Positions 41,560 to 50,114 of a DNA stretch of 64,000 nt are shown here, piece by piece; within the stretch, counting starts at the first letter, position 1; each line of letters opens with the position of its first letter. Both the position numbers and the translations under genes were made by a program. The stretch is from CAWBUW01 sp963792075. GTDB lineage: Bacteria > Chloroflexota > Anaerolineae > Anaerolineales > UBA4823. The notes under the pieces are model-generated. The model saw only the letters and a program-made list of their open reading frames with translations. It ran no database searches and had not been told where the DNA came from. Location: positions 2,604,001 to 2,668,000 of the forward strand of contig CAWBUW010000012.1 of the NCBI GenBank assembly GCA_963792075.1. Direction: 5' to 3'.

Positions 41560-42723
41560 ATGAAAAAAATATGTGTTATCCTGCTCGTACTTCTTATGTT
41601 CGTCGCTGTATTGACCAGTTGCAACTCCGCTGGATCTACCAAGGACGATACGATCGACATTGGTTACCTCGTTCATATCACCGGTGACAGCGCCCTATGG
41701 GGATTGGCTGAAAGAGATGGCGCTCAAATAGCAGCAGACGAAATTAATGCTGCCGGCGGTATACTCGGCAAAAAGCTAAATCTTATGTTTTATGATGGTC
41801 GCGGCACATCAGCCGACTCAGTTAATGCCGTCAAAAAAGCTATCGAGCAGGATGGGGTCGTTGCTCTTCTGGGAAGCAATCTGAGTGGTCCAACCATTGC
41901 GGTGGCGGATATCGCCGCCAAAAATAAAGTGCCACAAATTGCATCCTTTGCGACGAACACCATGGTCACCCAGACTGAGGATGGTAAAGTGCGACCTTGG
42001 TCTTTCCGCCTCTGCTTCACAGATCCATACCAGGGTCGTATCCTTGCCAATTATGCGGTCAATACTCTCGGAATAAAGACTGCCGCGATTCTCTACGATG
42101 TGACTAGCGATTATTCGATTGGTATCACAGCAGAGATCGAAAAAAACTTTGTCGCTGCGGGAGGAACAATCAGCGCGAAGCTCGCCTATAAGTCTGGTGA
42201 TGTGGATTTCCGCTCCCAACTTACCAGCATAAAAGAGTACAATTCCGATGCTATCTTCCTGCCGAACACTTACAAGGAAAATGCTTTAATCACGAAGCAA
42301 GCGTATGATCTCGGGATGGATCCGGTTTTCCTCAGTGGAGATTCATACTCTCCGGCCATGTTTGAGATCAGTCCCAATTTACACGACTACTATACCGTGA
42401 ACCACTTTGACTGGAGCGATCCAGCATTAGCGGAGGTCAAAAGGAAGTATGTTGAACGTTACAAAGAAGAAAACCCCGAACTGAACGTTGTAATGGGATA
42501 TGATATGGTCTACTTCATCAAGGCCGTTATTGAAAAAGCTGGAACAACAGAGGCAGAGGCATTACGTACTGCCATTGAACACGCGACCGATATCAAATTA
42601 ACTCAAGCTGTGATTACAATCGATCCTGCTACGCACAATCCATTAGATAAGGATGCCGTCATCCTAAAGTTAAGCGATGGAGTTGCAACTTTCGTTGAGC
42701 GCTATTCGCCAAGAAACAAGTGA
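41560..42723 (+). CDS. LivJ-type substrate-binding lipoprotein
   Basis: 387 residues. Signal peptide with lipobox LTSC, then the periplasmic-binding-protein type I fold of branched-chain-type importers (YLVHITGDSALWGLAERDGAQIAADEINAAGG, ALLGSNLSGPTIAVADIAA, and TAAILYDVTSDYSIG). AAAAGGAG precedes ATG 41560. The ligand is unknown; the neighbours suggest an amino acid or hydantoin-like compound. A hairpin (42752-42788) separates it from the permease gene, an arrangement that often favours high binding-protein levels. Confidence 0.9.
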   Translation: MKKICVILLVLLMFVAVLTSCNSAGSTKDDTIDIGYLVHITGDSALWGLAERDGAQIAADEINAAGGILGKKLNLMFYDGRGTSADSVNAVKKAIEQDGVVALLGSNLSGPTIAVADIAAKNKVPQIASFATNTMVTQTEDGKVRPWSFRLCFTDPYQGRILANYAVNTLGIKTAAILYDVTSDYSIGITAEIEKNFVAAGGTISAKLAYKSGDVDFRSQLTSIKEYNSDAIFLPNTYKENALITKQAYDLGMDPVFLSGDSYSPAMFEISPNLHDYYTVNHFDWSDPALAEVKRKYVERYKEENPELNVVMGYDMVYFIKAVIEKAGTTEAEALRTAIEHATDIKLTQAVITIDPATHNPLDKDAVILKLSDGVATFVERYSPRNK

Positions 42724-42751
42724 TCTGATTCAAGGAATTCAATCTGTATAA

Positions 42752-42788
42752 GCAATAGGCTGCCGGTTTCACTCCGGCAGCCTATTGC
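42752..42788 (+). repeat. 15-bp hairpin between binding protein and permease genes
   Basis: Stem 42752-42766 with 42774-42788 and loop TTTCACT. It is followed by AAAAAATAA rather than T residues, so it is probably an mRNA-stabilising or attenuating structure rather than a full terminator. Confidence 0.75.
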
Positions 42789-42849
42789 AAAAAATAAGTA
42801 ATTCTCTTGGTTGCATCTTCCGGTTTTTCTCTTGCTGAGGTGCAGTAAT

Positions 42850-43731
42850 TTGGATAAATTAATCCAGCAGCTAGTCAATGGTGTTTCCATCGGCTTTGTA
42901 TATGCTTTAATCGCTATAGGTTATTCCATGATCTATAGCATCCTTTCCTTTTCAAACTTCGCGCATGGCTCCTTTATTACGATAGGAGCTTATACGGGCT
43001 TCTTTCTGCTTCTTTCTGCAAATCTCCCTCTATATATCGCCATACCTGGCGCTATGATCGGCGGTATGTTGATCGCCACAATAGCGGATAGGCTGGCGTA
43101 TAAAACGATCCGTGATCGCGGAAGCCCGACATTATATTTCATTATTGCATCGATGGGTATGGCGATCTTCGCAGATAATTTTATTATCGCCACCATAGGC
43201 CCACGCTTCCGGTCCTATCCTGAGATCTTCAAGATAACTTCAATCGAGTGGGGCCGCATCAGCATAAGCACGATGGATTTGGTCGCAGCAGTGGCTGCAG
43301 CAATCATGTTGATCGTATTGGTCTTTATCATCAACAAAACGAAACAGGGCATTGCGATTAGGGCTGCCGCGTACGATCTGGATGCCATAGGGTTGATGGG
43401 AGTCAACACAGATCTTTTGATCACCATCGTGTTCTTTATTGCCGGTTCCCTTGCTGGTCTGGCAGGATTCTTTCTTGGAATGAAATACACCGTGTATCCA
43501 TCCCTTGGATCGGCAATTACTACCAAGGCCTACATCGCGGCTGTGTTCGGTGGTTTAGGCAGTTTACCGGGCGCGGTGATCGGATCGATCCTGCTTGGAA
43601 TCTTCGAGATGATGATCGCAGGATATATCTCTTCGAGCACACGCGACATCTTCGTCTATCTTCTTCTTATCGTTATTCTTCTTGTCAAGCCATCCGGCTT
43701 ATTAGGCGTGAAGCGTGAAGATAAGGTTTAA
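42850..43731 (+). CDS. livH: LivH-type permease
   Basis: 293 residues. Eight or so hydrophobic segments with family motifs LVNGVSIGFVYALIAIGYSMIY, RAAAYD-type loop (IRAAAYDLDAIGLMGV) and FGGLGSLPGAVIG. TTG 42850 is selected because GAGGTG (42837-42842) lies 7 bases upstream; the open frame extends further but begins inside the hairpin flank. Confidence 0.9.
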   Translation: MDKLIQQLVNGVSIGFVYALIAIGYSMIYSILSFSNFAHGSFITIGAYTGFFLLLSANLPLYIAIPGAMIGGMLIATIADRLAYKTIRDRGSPTLYFIIASMGMAIFADNFIIATIGPRFRSYPEIFKITSIEWGRISISTMDLVAAVAAAIMLIVLVFIINKTKQGIAIRAAAYDLDAIGLMGVNTDLLITIVFFIAGSLAGLAGFFLGMKYTVYPSLGSAITTKAYIAAVFGGLGSLPGAVIGSILLGIFEMMIAGYISSSTRDIFVYLLLIVILLVKPSGLLGVKREDKV

Positions 43732-43741
43732 GGGATAACAC

Positions 43742-44647
43742 ATGCAATATTACGTAGGTGTAGTCATTTTGATCTGCTGCAATATCGTTGCCGTCCTTGG
43801 ACTCTCGCTTTTGACAGGGTTTACCGGTATTTTTAGCTTTGGACATGCAGCATACATGGCGCTTGGCGCCTACGTTGCTGCACTTCTTACCGTCAAACTC
43901 GGTTTTCCTTTTGTACTGGCCTTAATGTTTGCAACAGGCGTAGCGGCTCTAATCGGATATTTAATTGGTATTCCCACATTGAAACTCGTTGGCGATTATT
44001 TCGCTATTGTCATGCTGGGTGTTGGTGAAGCAACGAAGCTCACCATGGAAAATCTTATTTGGCTTACCGGTGGTGCGCGCGGTATGGGTGGGATCGATAC
44101 GAAAACATCTCTGCCCATTGCCATCTCCATTGCGGTCTTCGCCATCATATTCATCCGAAACATCGTGAAATCACGGTATGGCCGAAATTTTATGGCTATC
44201 CGGGAGGATAATCTTGCAGCCGAATGCTGCGGTGTCGATACTTTTGGGATGAAGAAGGTTTCGCTGACAATTTCCGCAGCACTGGGTGGCCTTGCCGGCG
44301 GGCTGTTTGCACACTACATAGGCTATATTCAGCCAATCATGTTTAGTATGGAAAAATCTACCGAGCTTGCTGCGGCAGTAGTATTTGGAGGACTTGGCAG
44401 CATCAGTGGTTCCGTTATTGCGACGATTATATTAACCGGTCTCCCAGAGGTCCTTCGCCCGCTCTATGAATGGCGACTTGTATTGTATGGATTGTTATTA
44501 GTTGCAACCATTGTCCTTCGCCCACAAGGATTAATGGGTGGTAAAGAAATCTCCTTGCCAGGCTTGAATCATCTGATACTCAAGCTAAAAATGCGAAAAG
44601 CAAACATAGAGAAAGGCAAAAAGCCCCATGGAAGTACTGAAGATTGA
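43742..44647 (+). CDS. livM: LivM-type permease
   Basis: 301 residues and hydrophobic, with FSFGHAAYMALGAYVAAL, the IREDNLAAECCGVDTF loop, and FGGLGSISGSVI. It pairs with LivH as the second membrane subunit. Its basic tail overlaps the next gene by 20 bases, which points to translational coupling. Confidence 0.9.
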   Translation: MQYYVGVVILICCNIVAVLGLSLLTGFTGIFSFGHAAYMALGAYVAALLTVKLGFPFVLALMFATGVAALIGYLIGIPTLKLVGDYFAIVMLGVGEATKLTMENLIWLTGGARGMGGIDTKTSLPIAISIAVFAIIFIRNIVKSRYGRNFMAIREDNLAAECCGVDTFGMKKVSLTISAALGGLAGGLFAHYIGYIQPIMFSMEKSTELAAAVVFGGLGSISGSVIATIILTGLPEVLRPLYEWRLVLYGLLLVATIVLRPQGLMGGKEISLPGLNHLILKLKMRKANIEKGKKPHGSTED

Positions 44648-45410
44648 GGGGCTGACCAAACAATTCGGTGGTCTAACTGCCGTTTCAAATGTTACCTTTT
44701 CTATCCCACAAGGAAAGATCTACGGACTGATTGGGCCGAACGGCGCAGGTAAGACAACAGTTTACAATTTGATCACCGGCATATATCAACCGACTGCTGG
44801 CACGATCGAATTGGAAGGCAACTCAGTCGTCGGCCATTCTTGCCATGAAATAGTTCAGAAGGGTGTTGCGCGTACCTTCCAAAACCTTCGGCTGTTTCGT
44901 AAGTTGACAGCTTTGGACAACGTTATGATCGCGCGACAATACGAAACCCATTATAGCCTTTGGGACGCTGCATTCCGCACAAAGAAATTCAAGCAATCTG
45001 AAGACTATCTCAAAAAATCGTCTATAGACCTGCTAGAACTCGTAGGGCTGGAGAACTATATCGATACTACTGCTGAAAATTTGCCCTATGGCCATCAGCG
45101 ACGCCTGGAGATTGCGCGTGCCCTGGCCCTTAACCCTAAGCTGTTACTTTTGGACGAACCTGCCGCCGGTATGAACCCTGATGAATCCATTACGCTGATG
45201 AACTTTATCCAGGATATCTTGCAAAAATTCGAAATAACGATATTACTTATCGAACATCATATGGAAGTTGTGATGGGCATCTGTGACCATATTATCGTAT
45301 TGAATTTTGGAAAAGAGATAGCACATGGATCGCCTGAAGAGGTACAAAATAATCGAGAGGTTATCTCTGCTTACCTTGGTGAGGTAGATGAAAATGCTGT
45401 TGACTATTAA
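44628..45410 (+). CDS. livG: LivG-type ABC ATPase
   Basis: 260 residues. Walker A GPNGAGKT, LivG-specific VARTFQNLRLFRKLTALDNV, an ARALALNPKLLLLDEPAAGMNP Walker B area and HHMEVVMGICD. It energises import with LivF. It overlaps both neighbours. Confidence 0.92.
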   Translation: MEVLKIEGLTKQFGGLTAVSNVTFSIPQGKIYGLIGPNGAGKTTVYNLITGIYQPTAGTIELEGNSVVGHSCHEIVQKGVARTFQNLRLFRKLTALDNVMIARQYETHYSLWDAAFRTKKFKQSEDYLKKSSIDLLELVGLENYIDTTAENLPYGHQRRLEIARALALNPKLLLLDEPAAGMNPDESITLMNFIQDILQKFEITILLIEHHMEVVMGICDHIIVLNFGKEIAHGSPEEVQNNREVISAYLGEVDENAVDY

Positions 45411-46116
45411 AGACCTATCCGTATTCTATGGAAAAATTCAGGCGTTGGATAATATTAATATTTACATCCAGGAGGGTGAGATCATATCGATCATCGGTGC
45501 GAATGGCGCCGGAAAAAGCACGCTGCTTAAAGCTATTTCCGGTGTCAGGCTGCCCAATGTATCAGGCGATATCACATGTTTTGGAACGAAATTAGTCACG
45601 AAAGTACATAACCGTGTAAAGCTAGGGATTGCGCTTTCTCCAGAAGGGCGGCGCATATTCGGAAACCTGACAACAGAAGAAAACCTCATTATGGGGGCAT
45701 ACCTGACACGTGATAAGGTGACATTTGAAAATGACCTGGATTCAGTCTTCGAGCTTTTTCCACGCCTGAAAGAACGCAGAAAACAATTGGGCGCGACATT
45801 ATCCGGAGGGGAACAACAAATGCTCGCCATAGGGCGCGCAATGATGTCCCGGCCAAAGCTGCTTATGATGGATGAACCGTCACTTGGATTGGCGCCAAAG
45901 CTCGTTACGGAGATCTTTATTAAGTTTAAGCAGATCAACGAATCCGGCGTGACGATCTTGCTCGTTGAACAGAATGCAAATCAAGCGCTCAGTCTTTCTC
46001 ACCGTGCATATGTATTACAAACGGGACAAATCATCGGCGAGGGCACTGGCAAAGAGCTGCTCTCCGACCCAAAGATACAGGAAGCATATCTCGGCGCAAG
46101 AAAGAAATCAAACTGA
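45394..46116 (+). CDS. livF: LivF-type ABC ATPase
   Basis: 240 residues from ATG 45394 (an in-frame ATG lies at 45388; GAGGT at 45380 is better spaced for the second). Walker A GANGAGKS, SPEGRRIFGNLTTEENL, LSGGEQQMLAIGRAM and MMDEPSLGLAP are LivF hallmarks. Confidence 0.92.
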   Translation: MLLTIKDLSVFYGKIQALDNINIYIQEGEIISIIGANGAGKSTLLKAISGVRLPNVSGDITCFGTKLVTKVHNRVKLGIALSPEGRRIFGNLTTEENLIMGAYLTRDKVTFENDLDSVFELFPRLKERRKQLGATLSGGEQQMLAIGRAMMSRPKLLMMDEPSLGLAPKLVTEIFIKFKQINESGVTILLVEQNANQALSLSHRAYVLQTGQIIGEGTGKELLSDPKIQEAYLGARKKSN

Positions 46117-46144
46117 CTAAAAATCAGAAAGAGGAAAAAGGAAA

Positions 46145-47284
46145 ATGGCAAAAACCACATTAAAATCTCATGACGATCTAGTTGATTTTGTCCAAGGGTG
46201 CTTGTTATTTGGCACAGGCGGCGGCGGTAATCCCGCTGAAGGCTTAAAAGCCCTGGAAGAACAGTTCAATTCTGGCAACGAACTTTCATGGGTGGATGCG
46301 AAGGATCTCCCAAAGGGAACTTTTACTGCATGTACATTCCTGATGGGTTCGAGCGCCCCATTATCCGAAGAAAAAATAACCCAAATGCATGAACTAGGGA
46401 TGAACGAATGGCCACACCCCAGAAACCTTCCCCTCTCGGTGAAATTTCTCGAAAAGTACACAGGTAAAAAGATATCTGCTTTGATCCCGCTTGAGATTGG
46501 CGGTAGTAATATGCCTGTTCCTGTCGCTGCTGCAGCCTCTCTTGGCATTTATGCTTTGAATGGTGACTTTGCCGGTCGTGCGGTACCTGAAATTATCCAG
46601 GGCACCGCGGTTTGTAAAGGGGTCTCCATTACACCCTATACCTGCGTTGACAAGTGGGGTAATCGCTGTATCGTAGATGAAACCATGAACATGGAAGTAT
46701 CGGAGCGGATTGGGAAATTTATATCCGATGCTAGTTTCGGCTCGACTGGCATTTGCGGCCTGATGATTCCTGTAGAAGACCTGTCTGGTAAGTATGTGCC
46801 AAATACGATGGCCGAAGCGCTTGCCTGCGGTCGTGTCATCCGTGCGGAAAAGATGGCAGGTCGACCCATCGCAGGTGCGATCTGTGAGAAGTTCGGTGCG
46901 CACAAGCTCTTCCGCGGCCGTGTCATCGAAAAACCATGGGAGGATCGTGAAGGATATTATTGGGGCAGCCACATTATGGAGGGGATTGGCGAGTTTGCTA
47001 GCCATCGTGGAGAAGTTGTGTTTAAGAATGAGAATCATCTGTTCTATTATGATGGTGAACTGGTCGTTTCCAGCCCTGATTTGATTATGAACGTAGACGA
47101 AGCTCTTAACGAAAGTCGCCGCAACGAGGACATTATCGTCGGTGATGTGCTTACAATCCTCGGCCGTGCTTGCAAAGCGGAACTCCGTGAAATGCCTTTA
47201 CTGGGTACTCTTGAGCCACGGCATTTTGGCATTGATAAAGATTATGTCCCAATCGAGGAAAGCGTACTCCGTATCTTAAAATAG
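46145..47284 (+). CDS. DUF917 family protein
   Basis: 379 residues. The DUF917 (S-methyl-thiohydantoin desulfurase-type) pattern is visible: FGTGGGGNPAEGLKALE, IPLEIGGSNMPVPVAAAASLG, DGDFAGRAVPE-like ALNGDFAGRAVPEI, and the C-terminal PRHFGIDKDYVPIEE. Members often accompany hydantoin-use genes. Here it is the last gene of the importer operon, so it probably acts on the imported compound with the racemase. The exact reaction is not known. Confidence 0.85.
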   Translation: MAKTTLKSHDDLVDFVQGCLLFGTGGGGNPAEGLKALEEQFNSGNELSWVDAKDLPKGTFTACTFLMGSSAPLSEEKITQMHELGMNEWPHPRNLPLSVKFLEKYTGKKISALIPLEIGGSNMPVPVAAAASLGIYALNGDFAGRAVPEIIQGTAVCKGVSITPYTCVDKWGNRCIVDETMNMEVSERIGKFISDASFGSTGICGLMIPVEDLSGKYVPNTMAEALACGRVIRAEKMAGRPIAGAICEKFGAHKLFRGRVIEKPWEDREGYYWGSHIMEGIGEFASHRGEVVFKNENHLFYYDGELVVSSPDLIMNVDEALNESRRNEDIIVGDVLTILGRACKAELREMPLLGTLEPRHFGIDKDYVPIEESVLRILK

Positions 47285-47681
47285 GCTTGTGAGTTGTGTG
47301 TAATGACCGGCATGGGTTTCTCCATTCCGTAAAGTGGTTGGGCAAAACCGATATTACTGGAGAACCCGTGCCGGTCAACTATTCTGCTTATTGTGACACA
47401 GGTAAATGGAACGATGGTCGATCGTTTCTTCGTTCTGGATGTTGAAAGGCATGGTAATCGGCGCAATCAAACAGATTGACGTTATTCTTACTGATCGTAT
47501 AGATGTCCATGATGGAGTCGGGAGGAAGCGCGGATGGGGGAGGAAGATGATGGGGCATTATGGGCGATTCTCAGCGCGGGAGAGGGATTGCTGCCCGCCA
47601 TCATCTTTCATATTTTGATCTTCTGTATTTGAAAAGGGTGTAAAATCATTTCAATTCCACTGACAGCTAAGGAAAATGACG
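47285..47681. other. Gene-free region with two inverted repeats
   Basis: 397 bases. TGACCGGCATGGGTTTCTCCA (47304-47324) pairs with 47358-47377 around a 33-base loop, a possible operon-end structure. Further right AGATGATGG near 47546 pairs with CCATCATCT near 47597-47606. No protein gene is convincing. DUF488 transcription probably starts near its right end. Confidence 0.5.
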
Positions 47682-48176
47682 ATGAAACTGGCTACGATAG
47701 GTTATGAAGGCTTAAGCACAGATCGTTTTTTTGATTTGTTGCTAAAGAGCCAAATTGAGGCTTTGATTGATATTCGCGAGCTTCCTCTAAGTCGAAAGGC
47801 TGGTTTTTCTAAAGGAGCTTTGCAGAAGCTTTCTATGGCCAATGAAATAGAGTATATTCATCTAGCAAACTTGGGTTGTCCACGTAATATTCGACATGAG
47901 TATCGAGCTGATAAGGATTGGGGACGGTTTAGCACTAGGTATCTTTCTTACTTAAATACACAAGAACGTGAAATTGAAAATTTGCTTCAGCTCATTTCGT
48001 CGAAATTAAGCTGTATTTTATGTTTTGAAGCTAATCCTTACCTTTGTCACCGATGTTATGTTGCAAATGCGGTGGCGAAAATAGCTGGATCTCCGCTGGA
48101 AATCATACACCTGGGGGCAAACGAAATACCTGTTGCCTGGCTTCAGCCTTTGGCGGGTAAATTAAACCTACTATAA
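47682..48176 (+). CDS. DUF488 family protein
   Basis: 164 residues. Motifs ATIGYEG, LIDIRELPLSRKAGFSKGAL, and CFEANPYLCHRCYVA are characteristic; the Cys/Glu/His residues suggest a metal or nucleotide site. The function is unknown. ATG 47682 has AAGGAAA nine bases before it, and ATG 47676 is also in frame. Its 3' end overlaps the convergent neighbour by 74 bases. Confidence 0.85.
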   Translation: MKLATIGYEGLSTDRFFDLLLKSQIEALIDIRELPLSRKAGFSKGALQKLSMANEIEYIHLANLGCPRNIRHEYRADKDWGRFSTRYLSYLNTQEREIENLLQLISSKLSCILCFEANPYLCHRCYVANAVAKIAGSPLEIIHLGANEIPVAWLQPLAGKLNLL

Positions 48177-48921
48177 GCCATTGATCTGGAAAGCGGTGCA
48201 TGGTCCCAAGAAGAAAGATAATGTCTTTGCTTTGGGAAAAACCGATTTCTATTTTGTCACGAAGGTATTTTTCCCAAGATGGTCCATGATCGCGCTGGCA
48301 GTTCCAATATAACGCTCCAATCTCCCAATCTGTTAGTTTATGCTTATGAGATTCTGGGCAGGCGGGAGACTTGCAGGTGTATGTATAGTAAAAATCGTAG
48401 GGTATTTTACGCAGTGGAACGCGTGTTTTAACCTCCACAGAGTCAAACAAACCATCTTGAACAAGTTTTGTTTTTTCTTCTGAGGTCCAATCAGGAGATT
48501 CAGACGGTTTGATTTCAAGTTGAAAGCTGGATGGGCGAATGAAGCCAAGGGTCTGATTGGTGATTTGCCTATGTTCTTCCAGGGTGTTGAAGTTTTCGAG
48601 AAGATGTGGGGAAATCCATCCTAATCTTTCTGCCCATTCCTTTTGTGTGCCTATAGGGGCCAATCGATTGATTGAGTTGATATCCACCTTATAGCTTTCC
48701 GGCCTATGGTCATCTTTAGATTTGGTGATGCGCGCTTCGATCCACTCCCAGCGTTTAAATTGATATTCTCCTTCTAATAAACGAAATGGTATCGGGAAAA
48801 GCCGGCGCAATTCCCCATTATGATTAATTGCAGCGATGCAAGAAGTTTCCCGGTATTTTTTACTGGGGCTTGGATAGGTTTTGGTAACGATCAATAGCTT
48901 TTCGGTTTGATATGCAGCCAT
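48103..48921 (-). CDS. Unknown protein paired with DUF488
   Basis: 272 residues of no family I can name. It starts MAAYQTEKLLIVTKTYPSPSKKYRE, has conserved-looking blocks LRRLFPIPFRLLEG and WEWIEARI, and a Cys/His cluster (CKSPACPESHKHK..WNCQRDHG, about residues 190-220) that could bind zinc. The C-terminus DQWLIVGLIYPP is hydrophobic. There is no signal peptide. It converges on and overlaps the DUF488 gene, suggesting a fixed partnership or a shared 3' end. It might be a nucleic-acid-binding partner (guess). Confidence 0.6.
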   Translation of the reverse strand: MAAYQTEKLLIVTKTYPSPSKKYRETSCIAAINHNGELRRLFPIPFRLLEGEYQFKRWEWIEARITKSKDDHRPESYKVDINSINRLAPIGTQKEWAERLGWISPHLLENFNTLEEHRQITNQTLGFIRPSSFQLEIKPSESPDWTSEEKTKLVQDGLFDSVEVKTRVPLRKIPYDFYYTYTCKSPACPESHKHKLTDWEIGALYWNCQRDHGPSWEKYLRDKIEIGFSQSKDIIFLLGTMHRFPDQWLIVGLIYPPKAEARQQVFRLPPGV

Positions 48922-49019
48922 TTCATGTTACCCCTTTACATATGTATTGACCGACATTTGCTGCCTCCAGTTTGAATGGTAAGCAATCAATCAAGAGAGC
49001 GATGACAATATTGTTCCAA

Positions 49020-49312
49020 CTAAATGCCTAAAGTCTTTTGCTCTCCCTGAGCCTTTTTTACCTTCTCCGCAGCGATAAATGTGCCGTTTTCAGGGGGCAT
49101 TTTGACGGTGTCACCGGCCAGGAGCTGCTCGATGGTGAAGATCTGCAGGCGGGGATAACATCGGAGCCGGAGCCGGATTGGTCTTTGAAAAGAACGTTGT
49201 AGGAATGGGACGAATTGAAGGGCGGGTCAAGATAGACCAGGTCTACCGACTCGGAGGGCATCGTGCGCAGGATGGGGAGGTTGTCACCGTAGTGGAGGGT
49301 GTTCATTTCCAT
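49020..49312 (-). pseudogene. DNA methyltransferase remnant with internal deletion
   Basis: The N-terminal segment is intact: MNTLHYGDNLPILRTMP, DLVYLDPPFNS (the DPPF-type catalytic motif) and NVLFKDQSGS. After about 49150 the frame fails, but another frame gives the typical C-terminal end of this adenine/N4-cytosine methyltransferase family (LQIFTIEQLLAG, VKMPPENGTF), stopping at 49020-49022. The central domains are missing. It begins inside the overlapping stop of the NYN gene, so a coupled NYN-methyltransferase unit existed. Confidence 0.8.
49265..49307. repeat. 43-bp direct repeat, copy A
   Basis: Identical at 41 of 43 positions to 50048-50090 and in the same orientation. It encodes MNTLHYGDNLPILR on the minus strand, so the repeats are the 5' ends of two methyltransferase copies. 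Confidence 0.85.
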
Positions 49313-49910
49313 GAATCCGGTCGTTTTAGGATGAAGCCGTCTGACTTGACGACTTGGTTTGGAAAGAGGCTTTTGGATAATTTGTCATAGGATATGTGGG
49401 TGAAGCCATTGGCGATGCGGGATAGTTCTATGGATGTGCGAGCAGGGGGGAAGATGACGATGATCCTTTTGCTGGGAAACAGTTTTTGGATGGTTTGGAT
49501 TGGGGGAACCAGGTCGCTATCAGCAGAAATTAGAAAGGCAAGATCAAAACGATCCTGGAAGGCATCGGTGAGCATTTCAGTGGCGATATTTACATCGGTC
49601 TTCTTTTCGGAATGGTGTGTGTACTGGTGGCCGCAGCGCCGGCATTCTCTGGTTTCTGCCAAAAAATGGCCATAATAGATTTGGAGATCAGGGAGAGTTT
49701 TAACGCTTCGAGGAAAGTGGCCTGGCGAACATGTTTATCGGGTGGATCGCTGACGATGGATGTAAAGTACTTGGTTTGAACCAGGCTCTGCTTAAGTTTT
49801 AGGAACAGGTGTGCAAGAATTGGGATGTTGAGCCAATAAGCCCAGCGCCACCCTTTTTCGCGAAGGCCATGATAGAGATTGAACCCGTCTACATAAGCGA
49901 TGACGCGCAT
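49303..49910 (-). CDS. NYN-domain (PIN-like) putative RNase, frameshifted
   Basis: The first part (from ATG 49910) reads RVIAYVDGFNLYHGLREKGW and YFTSIVSDPPDKHVRQATF; the second (to 49303) reads ETRECRRCGHQY, KKTDVNIATEML, FDLAFLISADSDL. Together they make one NYN protein with acidic catalytic residues (D8 of YVDGFN, D of KTDVN, and SADSD) and a CxxC zinc knuckle. The break is at the four T residues 49698-49701: one extra base there would join LEALK to TLPDLQIYYGHF and restore the family sequence. NYN enzymes are nucleases in RNA metabolism or defence. It is coupled (ATGA) to the methyltransferase remnant. Confidence 0.78.
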
Positions 49911-49927
49911 AGAATGTGCCCTTAAAA

Positions 49928-49979
49928 GAGCCGTCCCGCTGTGGTGAACAGCGGGCGGCGGGCCGGAGATGCTATCTCC
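49928..49979 (-). promoter_or_regulatory. Two stem-loops in the NYN leader
   Basis: In the transcribed leader on the minus strand, CCGGAGAT-AGC-ATCTCCGG is followed by CCCGCTG-loop-CAGCGGG and then CTCTTTT, just before ATG 49910. The second stem with its T-run looks like an attenuator. Confidence 0.45.
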
Positions 49980-49993
49980 GGGGGGGTATTTAT

Positions 49994-50022
49994 ATTATAG
50001 ATCAGGTGAAGGTTTGAGTCAA
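49994..50022 (-). promoter_or_regulatory. Promoter of the NYN gene
   Basis: Minus strand TTGACT (50022-50017), 17-base spacer, TATAAT (49999-49994), nearly consensus. Confidence 0.65.
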
Positions 50023-50047
50023 TGACCATGGCGCGTGTTTCTGCGAA

Positions 50048-50090
50048 GCGCAGGATGGGGAGGTTATCGCCGTAGTGGAGGGTGTTCATT
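50048..50090 (-). pseudogene. Second methyltransferase 5' remnant (43-bp repeat, copy B)
   Basis: Encodes only MNTLHYGDNLPILR with an upstream AGGAG, then diverges immediately after the repeat. It is the 5' stub of a second methyltransferase gene, at 41/43 identity to copy A. Confidence 0.7.
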
Positions 50091-50114
50091 GATGCGTAGG
50101 ATCTCCTGTTTATG

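Noticed and set aside
49303..50090. Composite transposon around the NYN gene
   Set aside because: The direct repeats encode methyltransferase 5' ends and no transposase or terminal inverted repeats are seen.
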